Source of the DNA: Mesocentrotus franciscanus
Lineage: Eukaryota > Echinodermata > Echinoidea > Camarodonta > Strongylocentrotidae
Assembly: GCA_037976565.1 (NCBI GenBank)
Contig: CP137674.1
Coordinates: 35,925,256-35,989,255 of the forward strand
DNA length: 64,000 bases
Direction of reading: 5' to 3'
The stretch's first letter is position 1. Each line of letters begins with the position of its first letter. The translations under genes were made by a program, and so were the position numbers. Positions 21,257-32,400 of this stretch are shown in pieces. The notes under the pieces are model-generated. The model saw nothing but the letters and a program-made list of their open reading frames with translations. It was not told the DNA's origin and did no database searches.

Positions 21257-22518
21257 CTACTGCGTGCGAGCAAGAGTTTTTAACATCCGTCTGTTTTGTA
21301 CGCTAGCTGCTATGAATGCATCTTGTCGCTCCTTATTGGAATCCTCATAGAACGCATGGAAGATGTCGTCAATGTCCCCTCGTCAAGGATTGCTGCTTTT
21401 CGAAAGCTATGTGATGGATGAAGGCATACAATGGCTGGCCGTTAACCTGAATTTGGATGAAAAGTAAAAATTAAAATCAGCAAAATACAGCAAAAGCAAT
21501 ATCTTAGAGTTAGAGTGAATTTACTTTTGGATTGATTGAAAATCAAAGAGGATTCTGACCCAGGTGTTCCATGTCATGTCACGTTCTATAGCGATTGTGT
21601 AGTTAAAACAGAGTACACACGTTAGATGTATGCCTATCCAACTATTGTAGCTGTAGCGGGACATACCAACAAATGAAAGAAGGAATTTTGAAAGGAATTC
21701 TTTCCAGGTTTTTTTTGACAGAGTTATCAATCATTATTATTGCTTTTTCATAACTATAAATCTAGCAAAACACTATTTCAAAACCATGCCAAATTTAAGT
21801 TGTAATAGCTAGCTAACAGCTCAGGTGATAGAGACCAAATGCAATATGGCTAGGCAGTATTATTTTGAATTAAGAAAATCATGGCTAAGTCATGTTTACT
21901 TAACCAGCAGTAGCACTGTCACAATGACCACGCCAAATAGAAATTATATTTTTGACTAGAGCCTAGGTAGAGGGTCTATTGTCACTAGGAAAATGTGTCA
22001 ATAAAAGACTCCATATAGACTAACTCCATTTATGATTTCAAAGGGTGCCCCTGACCATTATTGATTCTAAGACTAATGAATGATTATTTTAGATAATTTC
22101 ATTGTCCCCAACATCTATCTTATCTCTTACTTTTCTTAGTCACATCGTACGTCTTATTAATAATATTAGTCTATAATATTAATAAGATTAATCATTATCA
22201 AATCAAGTTTTTCTCTTGCAATAGTTATTTTTATTGATTCCAAAACAATACAAAATATTCTTAGAAATACAGTTGTTTTTATCTTGACATGATACAATAC
22301 TGCCCATTTTCAATACATTGTACGATTGCATGATGAAACAAAAATGAAATCATAGTCCCAACATCAAATTACACACACGGGACTGACTCGAGCACAAAAA
22401 GCAAACTCACCTTCACCACTGCACTGTTTCTCCGCTCTTTTGCTTTGGATTTCTTCCATTCTGGCTTCATTTTCCTGGGTATATTTGATATATCAGCAAG
22501 CTCATTTAAGTCTTTCAT
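21257..22518 (-). pseudogene. Unrecognised two-exon gene model with a frameshift
   Basis: Exon A 22518-22411 encodes 36 residues (MKDLNELADISNIPRKMKP, then a lysine-rich stretch ending NSAVVK) and ends at AAG/GTGAGT. Exon B starts at 21446 after CATCCAAATTCAG and continues in phase 0 as VNGQPLYAFIHHIAFEKQQSL. One extra base then disrupts the frame. In the shifted frame, RGDIDDIFHAFYEDSNKERQ and DAFIAASVQNRRMLKTLARTQ follow to a stop at 21259-21257. Frame A can extend upstream of the ATG to an in-frame stop near 22577. No family is recognised. The frameshift may be real decay or a sequencing error. Lies head to head with the gene at 24530-25022. Confidence 0.45.
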
Positions 22519-22519
22519 C

Positions 22520-22940
22520 CATGATGAAATCGCCAGAAAATGATGTATTTCGAGACGCGAATGGTACAGACGAATCTAGGCGGATATAACGCCTTTTGGT
22601 TGAAATATCAGAAGTGTGATCGAGCTTATATTTTGCAACTGCATGCGCGCGCACACTCGTACGTTGAACGTTCTCATCTTTAAAAATCTACAGATTAATC
22701 ATTTAATTAATTGCAGCTAAAAAAAAATTGTGTCGCTCATTATGTTGAAAAAAAAGGAAATCATTATGAAATTTAAAAAAAAGGAATTTAATTCCAAAAT
22801 ATAATAAATAAATAATTATCTGTGGTTTTGTTTAAGTCTTGATGAACAACGCATGCGCAGTATAGTCAACGAATTTCAAATAAGCTAGCTAGCGGGAAGT
22901 TCGTACGTTGATTTAACAAGTTACGATATTCTCATTAAAT
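22520..22940. promoter_or_regulatory. Shared intergenic region between divergent gene models
   Basis: About 400 bp separate the minus-strand start codon (22518) from the inferred 5' exon of the plus-strand model. It contains GCATGCGCGCGCACAC near 22640 and CGCATGCGCAG near 22853, which resemble the NRF1-type palindrome. A bidirectional promoter is inferred only. Confidence 0.3.
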
Positions 22941-23082
22941 CATCCGAAAGTCATTGAGAATTTGAGATATAGGTCTAGTTTTCCCTAAGTTGTAAGTGAT
23001 TAATGTCTGCAGTAGTGATATTCCCGTGATCCGATCTCGAGCAAGCAAGAAACCAGCCAGATACAGCGACGATAAATTGAAG
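22940..23082 (+). other. Putative 5' non-coding exon of the plus-strand model
   Basis: Ends at a strong donor, TTGAAG/GTGAGTGC (GT at 23083). The next plausible acceptor is the T-rich tract TTTTCTTTTCTAG at 24437. No start codon with an extended frame is found here. The 5' limit is a guess. Confidence 0.3.
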
Positions 23083-23303
23083 GTGAGTGCATGATTCTGA
23101 GACGACCGTTGGCCGTTAGGCGTAGGGCCTACTGAGTATTTAAACTTAGAATCTACGTTAAATGTCGTTGGATGTGAAATCCATGGATACAGGAACTAAA
23201 AACTACCTAGGGATGATATTTACTTGAAATTGGGTCATTGGGTGAGAAATAATGAAGATATTGACTTAATAAAGATAGGCAAATTTTACTGCATTTCATA
23301 ATT

Positions 23304-23909
23304 CGGCGCTAGTGTACTTTCGTATCCATTTTTTGACCCGTAACTCTGGCGTGGAGAGGCCCTACTAAAACATACCCCAAAATCAACTAAATCTTCATCA
23401 ATTGTTCAAATAATGGTCATGATTTAAAAGTCGTTATGTTTCTTACCCCTTTTGTGTCAATTTTCTTTTTTTTTTTTTTGGGGGAGTATTCTTCCTAAAA
23501 ACGAAGACTTATATATATACACTTTCTCACGGGATTCACGGCAAACTGCTGCACAATACAATTGCATAGGCTACCCGGGAGGTGGTCTACCCAGTACTGT
23601 AGGCAGTGCAGTAGTATGTAGTACCGTACCGACGGTTGCCGTGAATCCCGTGAGAAAGTGTAGATCTATATAGTGTTAGCTTAGTTAGTCTAGGCCTAGA
23701 TTTTAATAAGTCTTTGTTTTTAGGAAAAAACTCCAAAATAGATATAACAAAATTGACACGATCAGGTAAAAACATAAGAACTTTTAAATCATGACCCTTA
23801 TTGGAACAATTGATGAAGATTTACTTGATTTTGGGTATGTTTTAGTAGGGTATTCCCACGCCGGAGTTATATGGGTAAAAAAAATGGATACGAAAGTACA
23901 CTAGCGCCG
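23304..23909. mobile_element. Fold-back element between exons of the plus-strand model
   Basis: 606 bp with long inverted arms, about 23304-23545 and 23635-23909. The outer end CGGCGCTAGTGTACTTTCGTATCC is mirrored at the right. The inner hairpin is CACTTTCTCACGGGATTCAC ... GTGAATCCCGTGAGAAAGTG. Flanked by ATT on each side (23301-23303, 23910-23912). A diverged piece of the same end occurs near 12700-12725. Non-coding. Confidence 0.75.
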
Positions 23910-24529
23910 ATTTGATCATTTGACTGAGCTAATTTTGTTTTTGAACTGGGCCTGGCATTAAATTGTCGATGACAATGTATGAATGTTCTTCAAATTGAAT
24001 TTTCATTTCCGTCCATTACGAAAAAACATGAAGAAGTGACATTTGACAAGGTTCCAGAAATCCTCATTTTTAGAGTTGATGTTTATCAAATTTGTAAGTA
24101 AAATATGATTTTATGATATTTTGATATCATTGATAATGAATAATATGTACATAATATGTCGTAACCGTATCACTCACTGACTCGGTAAACTGGTTAAACT
24201 TATCACTATCACTAAGTAAGAGTAAGACTAACAGTATCAGTCATGATTGACTTTAGTATAGTTTAAGACTCTTTTAGTTTTAGTTTTAGAGATCCAGCCT
24301 GTAGGCCCTACTATAGATTTTAATTACTAGTAGGAATCCTGTTCATCATGTGCATGCATGCCTTTTTCCAGGATATATTTTGTAAAATTTGTAAAATGAT
24401 TTAATTAATGATTTTAATCTTTTTTTTTCTTTTCTAGAATATGCATGCACTCGTCGTGTGTGTTCACAGTCACACTGGATAATGTGAAGAGGGTGGTTTG
24501 AGCAGCGAAGTTCGGCAGGTGGCCGGAGG

Positions 24530-25022
24530 ATGAGGATCGATGGATGGGAGGCGTACGATGAGGCTAAAAAGAAGTGGTACTCTGTTGACTTGCTTGAAAG
24601 ACCAAGGACCCGTAAGTTATAGATTTTGAATGTTGAATAATTGCCTATTTTGAAAATAAAACTTTTAATTGCGACTTTAACTTTTGCATGTCAAGATTGA
24701 CTTATGCGAAGTTGATTATACTTTTCAAAAACTCTACTTTTATGGCTTTTTTATGGGCAGTATCCAGTGAACTGTACTATCATTTTATTTCTGAGCATCG
24801 TGTTGTTTGAGCTAACATGTGACGCTACTCGATCTTGGCAATTCTGATAAGCATCACTAATACTTCTAAATATTTTTGTTCTGTTTATATCTTTCAACAA
24901 TTGCAGGAAGATCAAAGGGGGACGGACACAAATCAGCTGAATTCCAGCAGGCTCTGAGAGTAAAGATGGAGGAAATTAAATATGGGGCCAAAAAACATGT
25001 CAATCTTCTTCAGAACGCATAA
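24530..25022 (+). CDS. Unrecognised small spliced gene model
   Basis: Exon 24438-24611 (coding from ATG 24530) ends at ACCC/GTAAGT. Exon 24907-25022 starts after CAATTGCAG. The junction splits an arginine codon and the frame stays open to a stop at 25020-25022, giving 65 residues: MRIDGWEAYDEAKKKWYSVD, LLERPRTRRSKGDGHKSAEF, then QQALRVKMEEIKYGAKKHVN and LLQNA. It is strongly charged, with no membrane segment. The frame can be read about 13 codons upstream of the ATG. An upstream ATG at 24441 opens a 13-codon frame (MHALVVCVHSHTG) that stops. That could be a uORF or, with the out-of-frame stretch VKRVV, a sign that the N terminus is frameshifted. Function unknown. Confidence 0.42.
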
Positions 25023-25669
25023 AGTAGATTTTGACCAAACTTGGCAGGAGTCATCTCTTAAAAGTAAGGGGATCTTAATTTGTTCAAGTGGGGGTGGTGC
25101 ATCAGGGGGCAGCAAAAGAAAAGCCAAATCAACATTATTGTCTTCTTGAAAAAACATAATTGGTAGATTATTGTAACTGAACTTGGTAGGAGTCATAAAT
25201 GTGTGAAGGGTATCTCAATTTACTGAAGAAAAATGATCAAAGTGCCCAGCTTGCAAAGCTGCATGCTCAGGTAAGCTAAAACGCACTGTGACAGGTCTCT
25301 TGTATTTTTTTTTCATCTTTAAGTGTTTTTGTTATGGAGGGGGTGGTAAAGTATAATGTCCATCAATGTTTTTGTATATCAACTGCCAAACAATAGCTGC
25401 ATTCTGCCCCAGTGTGTTATAATAGATGTACTTTTCATATATGTTTATAAAATGTTATATTATTTTATTATATTCAGTGCAAATATTTTCCTTGCCTTTC
25501 AGTAGCTTGCCATAACATGTATAGGGATGCATATATATGCACAATACTGGAAAGTTTTTAAAAATAATTTTTATGTGCCAAAGAATGTCATGTTTGGTAT
25601 TTACCGGTATGATACATTTTCATGTATATTTATTTAATTTTACAGAAACCTATCTATCACATACAGTCA
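25023..25669. other. 3' flank, no supported gene
   Basis: Contains two diverged copies of a CCAAACTTGG.AGGAGTCAT...AAGGG.ATCT.AATTT motif (about 25036 and 25180), which suggests an old duplicated repeat. A stretch ending CATGCTCAG/GTAAGC at 25270 has a donor but no supported frame. Confidence 0.3.
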
Positions 25670-25780
25670 ACTCTGCCTAAGTCGAATTTGCATAAGATGA
25701 ATGCAGGCCTAAGTCGAAGGTGTTATATTAGTCTTTTCTCTTTATTTTCCATTGTTTTGACCTTGCATAAGTCAGAGTCC
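25670..25780 (+). repeat. CTAAGTCGA element, plus orientation
   Basis: CAACTCTGCCTAAGTCGAATTTGCATAAG, then GGCCTAAGTCGAAGGTG and TTTCTCTTTATTTTCCATTGTTTTGACCTTGCATAAG. It is the reverse complement of the 20776-20965 element, so the two form an inverted pair 4.7 kb apart around the divergent gene models. Confidence 0.7.
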
Positions 25781-26754
25781 TTCTGGTGGATTCAGGGATA
25801 AAATGTGCTGATTACAAAGATGTACACATGTTTTTCCCAATTAACAGTGCCCACATGGCCACGTTGGTGCCAATTATGTGGTCCATTGGGCCAAACAAGT
25901 ATTTTCAGACATTGTGGTCAAGTGAGGTAAGTTTTGAATCTTTCTTCACTGAACACTGGGTTGACATTCATTTGATATTTACTTGAAATGCGTTTATCAA
26001 AAATGTAAAACAACTCTTGATTAAAAGTCGACCCTTCCGGGTTTCAAAATTTGACTCACATCACATAAATGCTGGAAAACACTAGTTTAACCTAATGGAC
26101 CACAAAATCGTCGAAAATGGCTATCTGGACACTTTTAGCGAAAAAGAATATGTGTTTACCACTGTTTTTAGAATTCTTATCCAAGATTCCACCATTAGTA
26201 CCAGTGGTGATTTCATAACCCACTGATTGAGCCCATCAAAATATACAGATTTCATATATCTATGCGCCCGATACTTTGTGGTATAATAATTATTTTCCGA
26301 GCTGTATATTATATAAATATTATTTACTTAAAGGTTAATCGTTATTTATCTTTTATATACATTATGTGCTACAATTCCTTTCACTGTACTTGCCAAAAAA
26401 GTTTAATATTAGGATGCATATTCTTTTCTACATTGTCCTTTTTTATTTTTATATCCATCTAGGATAAAACAAGATCTCAACATAAGCCAAATTTTCAGGC
26501 ATCTTTTATAGGGTCCATGTTTTTTCCATTATCGGCTGTACAAATTCATTGATGTATATACCATTAAATTCATGTTCCAGATCGTACACTGTATATATTT
26601 TAACGATTTCTTTCAATACTTGTAGCTTAAATTTGTCTCCACTAATCTGAAAGGTTAAGTGAGTGTTGTCAGCTCTTTTTTAGGGGTGATGTGATTGTGA
26701 GAGGGTCATAGATGATGATATAGAGAGTGTATTGTGATGGTGACTGCAGTCTGG

Positions 26755-27300
26755 ATATATTTTAAAGATATTTCTCATATATTTCCTTCCTATTTTCTTG
26801 CTATTTCTTGGAGTAACAAAATAGTGGGAAAATATATTTTATTTCATAATTTTTTTATATAGTTTTAGACTATTTTATTTCATATATTTTCTGTATATTT
26901 TTCTATTTTTTCGCTATTTTTTTAAGCGTTCCAAAACATATAACCTAAAAATATATTTTTTTGCTATTTTTTTTCTATTTTTAATCTATTTCTGGACTAT
27001 TTTCCATCTATTTTTTAAAGAGAAGAAATAGTGAGAAAATATATTTTTCATATATTTTTATATATAGTTTTAGACTATTTTATTTCATATATTTTCTGTA
27101 TATTTTTCTATTTTTTCGCTATTTTTCAAGCTGTTCCAAAACATATAACCTAAAAATATATTTTTTTCTATTTTTTTCTATTTTTAATCTATTTCTGGAC
27201 TATTTTCCATCTATTTTAAGAGAGACGAAATAGTGAGAAAATATATTTTCTTGGTCTATTTTTCATATATTTTTTTTGTAGTTTTTGACTATTTTATTTC
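26755..27300. repeat. TATTTTT-rich tandem array B
   Basis: Repeated blocks of about 190 bp: TTTTAGACTATTTTATTTCATATATTTTCTG, then TTCCAAAACATATAACCTAAAAATATAT and GGACTATTTTCCATCTATTTT. It abuts CGTTGG array B through TTTCGACTGGGG, while array A has CCCCAGTCATTTTG at its junction, so the junction motif is shared in inverse orientation. Confidence 0.8.
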
Positions 27301-27305
27301 GACTG

Positions 27306-28125
27306 GGGTGGTCTATCGTCTCAATTTTTACAGATAAATGGTGGTTTTGGGTTGGCTATTCGACGTTGGGCTAACGTTGGCTCAATGTTGGTTCCATCGT
27401 CTCAATTTGTACTCATAAATGGTGGATTTCGGTTGGCTATTCGATGTTGGGCTAACGTTGGCTAAACGTTGGTCTATCGTCTCAATTTTTACTGATAAAT
27501 GGTTGGTTTTGGTTGGCTTTTCGACGTTGGGCTAACGTTGGCTAAACGTTGGTTCATCGTCTCAATTTTTACAGATAAATGGTGGTTTTGGCTTGGCTAT
27601 TCGACGTTGGGCTAACGTTGGCTAAACGTTGGTTCCATCGTCTCAATTTTTACAGATAAATGGTTGTTTTTGGTTGGCTATTCGACGTTGGGCTAACGTT
27701 GGCTCAATGTTGGCCCATCGTCTCAATTTTTACAGATAAATGGTGGCTTTTGGTTGGCTATTCGACGTTGGGCTAATGTTGGCTGAGCGTTAATGGTCCA
27801 TCGCGTCTCCATTTTTACTGATAAATGGTGGATATTTCTTGGCTAACTATACGACAATGGGCCAACGTTGGCTTAACGTTGGTCAATTGTCGCCATTTTT
27901 ACTGATAAATGGTTGTAATTGTTGGTTGGCTATTCGACGTTGGGCTAACGTTGGCTGAGCATTAATGGTCCATATCGTCTCCATTTTTACTGATAAATGG
28001 TGGATATTTGTTGGCTAGCTATAATTCGACGTTGGGCCAACCTTGGCTGAACGTTGTTCCATCGACGTCTCCATCTTTACGGATAAATAGTGCATGGATA
28101 ATGGTTGGCTTATGAAGTTGGGCCA
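27306..28125. repeat. CGTTGG tandem array B, about 80-bp unit
   Basis: About ten copies of the unit described for 18186-18685, same strand. Drift increases toward the right (inserted AATGGTCCAT and GCTAGCTATAA variants). No coding potential. Confidence 0.85.
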
Positions 28126-28353
28126 ACGTAACAAATACGACCTAGTACCTACCTCCGAGTAAGAAATTGCATGCATGCGCATGCTCACGTGGTCACCGTC
28201 AGCCATTTCCTGTCAATTCGTCTGGATCAGTTGCCTGTGAGTAATCTACTGTCATTTCATCAATATGTAGTGAAGAAATATATATTTCTACTAGTTTTTA
28301 ATAGTCTTATTATGAGACTACCAGCATGTCGGTGCCTAATGTTTACTATAATA

Positions 28354-29131
28354 CCCCATTCACAGTGGCCTCAAAATTGGTAGCGGCGTTGTAGCGGAGC
28401 GGCGACACCGCCATAACACCGCTACAAATGCATTCACAGTAGAAAAGTTATCCCGCTGCAGCAGCGGGATAAATATCATGTACCCATTCACGCTGCAGCG
28501 GGTGATTTTATTACCTCCGTAACAAACACGTGTATGCATGGCTCATGACCCGCGAGTGACCCCGATATGACCGGAAATACTTCAGCGGGTTTTCGATTGC
28601 TTGAAATTGCGCGCTAGCTGTACTTTACACACTCTTCCTCATGTAGCTAGCTCGATTTAGCTATGGATCTATCTATACTTTTACGTATTGCTGTCGCTTT
28701 CATTCTACTTATTGCTTCCAGTCAGAATATTTTAATTTTTTGAAGTGTGAAATATTTTTATTTGGAAAATTATAATATCTACATAATAATAAAATCAATT
28801 TGAATCCACTGGTTACTTTATTTCTATTTCACTTTATGTTCCCATTGCTGGAGAAAAGAGGTCAGTGATAGGTAAGTAAACAAATCACACGTGTTTGTCG
28901 CGGTGTTATAGCGGAGAGCCTTCACACTGAGTAAACACCGCGACAGCAGCGGGACTGTCCCGCTGCTGTAGCTAGGCGAACCTAGCGATAGTTTGTCGCG
29001 GCGTTATCGCGAGGCGGTGTTATCCCGCGATAGTTTATAACGGGTCCGAGCCTTCACACTGAAGACAACACCGCGACAGCAGCGGGACAGTCCCGCTGCT
29101 GTCGCGGTGTTTGAGGCCACTGTGAATGGGG
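28354..29131. mobile_element. TA-flanked hairpin-rich MITE with CCCCATTCACAGTGG ends
   Basis: 778 bp. Terminal repeats CCCCATTCACAGTGGCCTCAAA and TTTGAGGCCACTGTGAATGGGG are identical over 22 nt and flanked by TA (28352-28353, 29132-29133). The interior is a set of GC-rich palindromes (CCCGCTGCAGCAGCGGG, TGTCCCGCTGCTGT.GC, TCGCGGTGTTATCGCG). No transposase. Structurally like the element at 7270-8107. Confidence 0.8.
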
Positions 29132-29196
29132 TACAAGATTATACTCCGAGTCACGAAGACAGGAAGTTCTTTGTTCTCTCCAACCAGGGAGATGAA

Positions 29197-29418
29197 AGGA
29201 TTAGGGTTAGGGTTAGGGGTTAGAGTTAGGGGTTAGGGTTAGGGGTTAGGGTTAGGGTTAGGGGTTAGGGTTAGGGGTTAGGGTTAGGGTTAGGGTTAGG
29301 GTTAGGGGTTAGGGTTAGGGTAAGGGTTAGGGGTTAGGGGTTAAGGGTTAGGGTTAGGGTTAGGGTTAGGGTTAGGGGGTTAGGGTTAGGGGGTCATAGG
29401 GTTAGGGTTAGGGTTAGT
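29197..29418 (+). repeat. Interstitial TTAGGG telomere-type tract
   Basis: About 35 copies of TTAGGG mixed with TTAGGGG variants, G-rich strand on plus. It begins 65 bp after the MITE at 28354-29131 and grades into the 80-bp satellite, whose unit itself carries two to four TTAGGG-like motifs. Confidence 0.9.
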
Positions 29419-32400
29419 GTTAAAGGGGCATGGATATTTTGGAATTAGTGATAACTTTTGTTTTGCCTGACGGATTAAGGTTAGAGTTAGGGTTAGGGTT
29501 AAAGGGGTATGGTTATTTTGGAATTAGTGAATAACTTTTGTTTTGGCCGGTTAAGGTTAGGGTTAGGGTTAAAGGGGTGTGATTGTTTTGGAATTAGTGA
29601 ATAACTTTTATTTTGCCTGACGGATTGGGGTTAGAGTTAGGGTTAAGGTTAAAGGGGTATGGTTATTTTGGAAATAGTGAATAACCTTTGTTTTGCCTGA
29701 CAGATTTTTTTTTTATTTGCGCGGTGGATTCAATTCAACCTATCTAGCATTTATTCTGATAGTATGAACATGATTGGGCATTGGATTCCAGAGATATGAC
29801 CATTTATAAAAAAAAGTTTTTCACCCAACAATCACGTTTTGGAATTATGGCCAGGATTGAATTTTAACGCCTAAGAATTGACCTTTACCTGTTTCGGAGG
29901 GTAAGGTTTAGGGTTAAAGGGGAATGGTGATTTTGGAATTAGTGAATAACTTTTGTTTTGGCGGGTTAGGGTTAGGGATAGGGTTAAAGGGGTATGGTCG
30001 TTTTGGAATTAGTGAATAACTTTTGTTTTGCCTGACGAATTAGGGTAAGAGTCAGGGTTAGGGTTAAAGGGGTATGGTTATTTTGGAATTAGTGAATAAC
30101 TTTTGTTTTGCCTGACGGATTAGGGTTAGAGTTAGGGTTAGGGTTAAAGGGGTATGGTCGTTTTGGAATTAGTGAATAACTTTTATTTTGCCTAACTGAT
30201 TAGGGTTAGAGTTAGGGTTAGGGTTAAAGGGGTATGGTTATTTTGGAATTAGTGAATAACTTTTGTTTTGGCCGGTTAAGGTTAGGGTTAGGGTTAAAGG
30301 GGTGTGATTGTTTTGGAATTAGTGAATAACTTTTATTTTGCCTGACGGATTGGGGTTAGAGTTAGGGTTAAAGTTAAAGGGGTATGGTTATTTTGGAAAT
30401 AGTGAATAACCTTTGTTTTGCCTGACAGATTTTTTTTTATTTGTGCAGAGGATTCAATTCAACCTATCTAGCATTTATTCTGATAGTATGAACATGATTG
30501 GGCATTGGATTCCAGAGATATGACCATTTATAAAAAAGTTTTCACCCAACAATCACGTTTTGGAATTATGGCCAGGATTGAATTTTAACGCCTAAGAATT
30601 GACCTTTACCTGTTTCGGAGGGTAAGGTTTAGGGTTAAAGGGGAATGGTGATTTTGGAATTAGTGAATAACTTTTGTTTTGGCGGGTTAGGGTTAGGGAT
30701 AGGGTTAAAGGGGGATGGTCGTTTTGGAATTAGTGAATAACTTTTGTTTTGCCTGACGGATTAGGGTTAGAGTTAGGGTTAGGGTTAAAGGGGCATGGTT
30801 ACTTTGGAATTAGTGAATACCTTTTGTTTTGGCGGGTTAAGGTTAGGGTTAGGGTTAAAGGGGTGTGGTCGTTTTGGAATTAGTGAATAACTTTTGTTTT
30901 GCCTGACGGATTAGGGTAAAAGTTAGGGTTAGGGTTAAAGGGGTATGAATATTTTGGAATTAGTGAATAACTTTTGTTTTGCCTGACGGATTAGGGTTAG
31001 AGTTAGGGTTAGGGTTAAAGGGGTATGGTCGTTTTGGAATTAGTGAATAACTTTTATTTTGCCTAACTGATTAGGGTTAGAGTTAGGGTTAGGGTTAAAG
31101 GGGTATGGTTATTTTGGAATTAGTGAATAACTTTTGTTTTGGCCGGTTAAGGTTAGGGTTAGGGTTAAAGGGGTGTGATTGTTTTGGAATTAGTGAATAA
31201 CTTTTATTTTGCCTGACGGATTGGGGTTAGAGTTAGGGTTAAGGTTAAAGGGGTGTGGTTATTTTGGAAATAGTGAATAACCTTTGTTTTGCCTGACAGA
31301 TTTTTTTTTATTTGTGCAGAGGATTCAATTCAACCTATCTAGCATTTATTCTGATAGTATGAACATGATTGGGCATTGGATTCCAGAGATATGACCATTT
31401 ATAAAAAAGTTTTTCACCCAACAATCACGTTTTGGAATTATGGCCAGGATTGAATTTTAACGCCTAAGAATTGACCTTTACCTGTTTCGGAGGGTAAGGT
31501 TTAGGGTTAAAGGGGAATGGTGATTTTGGAATTAGTGAATAACTTTTGTTTTGGCGGTTTAGGGTTAGGGATAGGGTTAAAGGGGTATGGTCGTTTTGGA
31601 ATTAGTGAATAACTTTTGTTTTGCCTGACGGATTAGGGTTAGAGTTAGGGTTAGGGTTAAAGGGGTATGGTCGTTTTGGAATTAGTGAATAACTTTTGTT
31701 TTGCCTGACTGATTAGGGTTAGAGTTAGGGTTAGGGTTAAAGGGGTATGGTTATTTTGGAATTAGTGAATAACTTTTGTTTTGGCCGGTTAAGGTTAGGG
31801 TTAGGGTTAAAGGAGGGTGGTTGTTTTGGAATTAGTGAATAACTTTTGTTTTGCCTGACGGATTAGGGTTAGAGTTAGGGTTAGGGTTAAAGGGGTATGG
31901 TCGTTTTGGAATTAGTGAATAACTTTTATTTTGCCTGACGGATTAGGGTTAGAGTTAGGGTTAGGGTTAAAGGGGTATGGTTATTTTGGAAATAGTGAAT
32001 AACCTTTGTTTTGCCTGACAGATTTTTTTTTATTTGTGCAGAGGATTCAATTCAACCTATCTAGCATTTATTCTGATAGTATGAACATGATTGGGCATTG
32101 GATTCCAGAGATATGACCATTTATAAAAAAAGTTTTTCACCCAACAATCACGTTTTGGAATTATGGCCAGGATTGAATTTTTACGCCTAAGAATTGACCT
32201 TTACCTGTTTCGGAGGGTAAGGTTTAGGGTTAAAGGGGAATGGTGATTTTGGAATTAGTGAATAACTTTTGTTTTGGCGGGTTAGGGTTAGGGATAGGGT
32301 TAAAGGGGTATGGTCGTTTTGGAATTAGTGAATAACTTTTGTTTTGCCTGACGGATTAGGGTTAAAGGGGTATGGTTACTTTGGAATTAGTGAATAACTT

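Noticed and set aside
25786..25931. Candidate exon with donor GAG/GTAAGT near 25926
   Set aside because: The acceptor side is plausible, but no upstream exon gives the needed phase and no family is recognisable; part of it resembles repeat DNA (TGGGCCAAAC).
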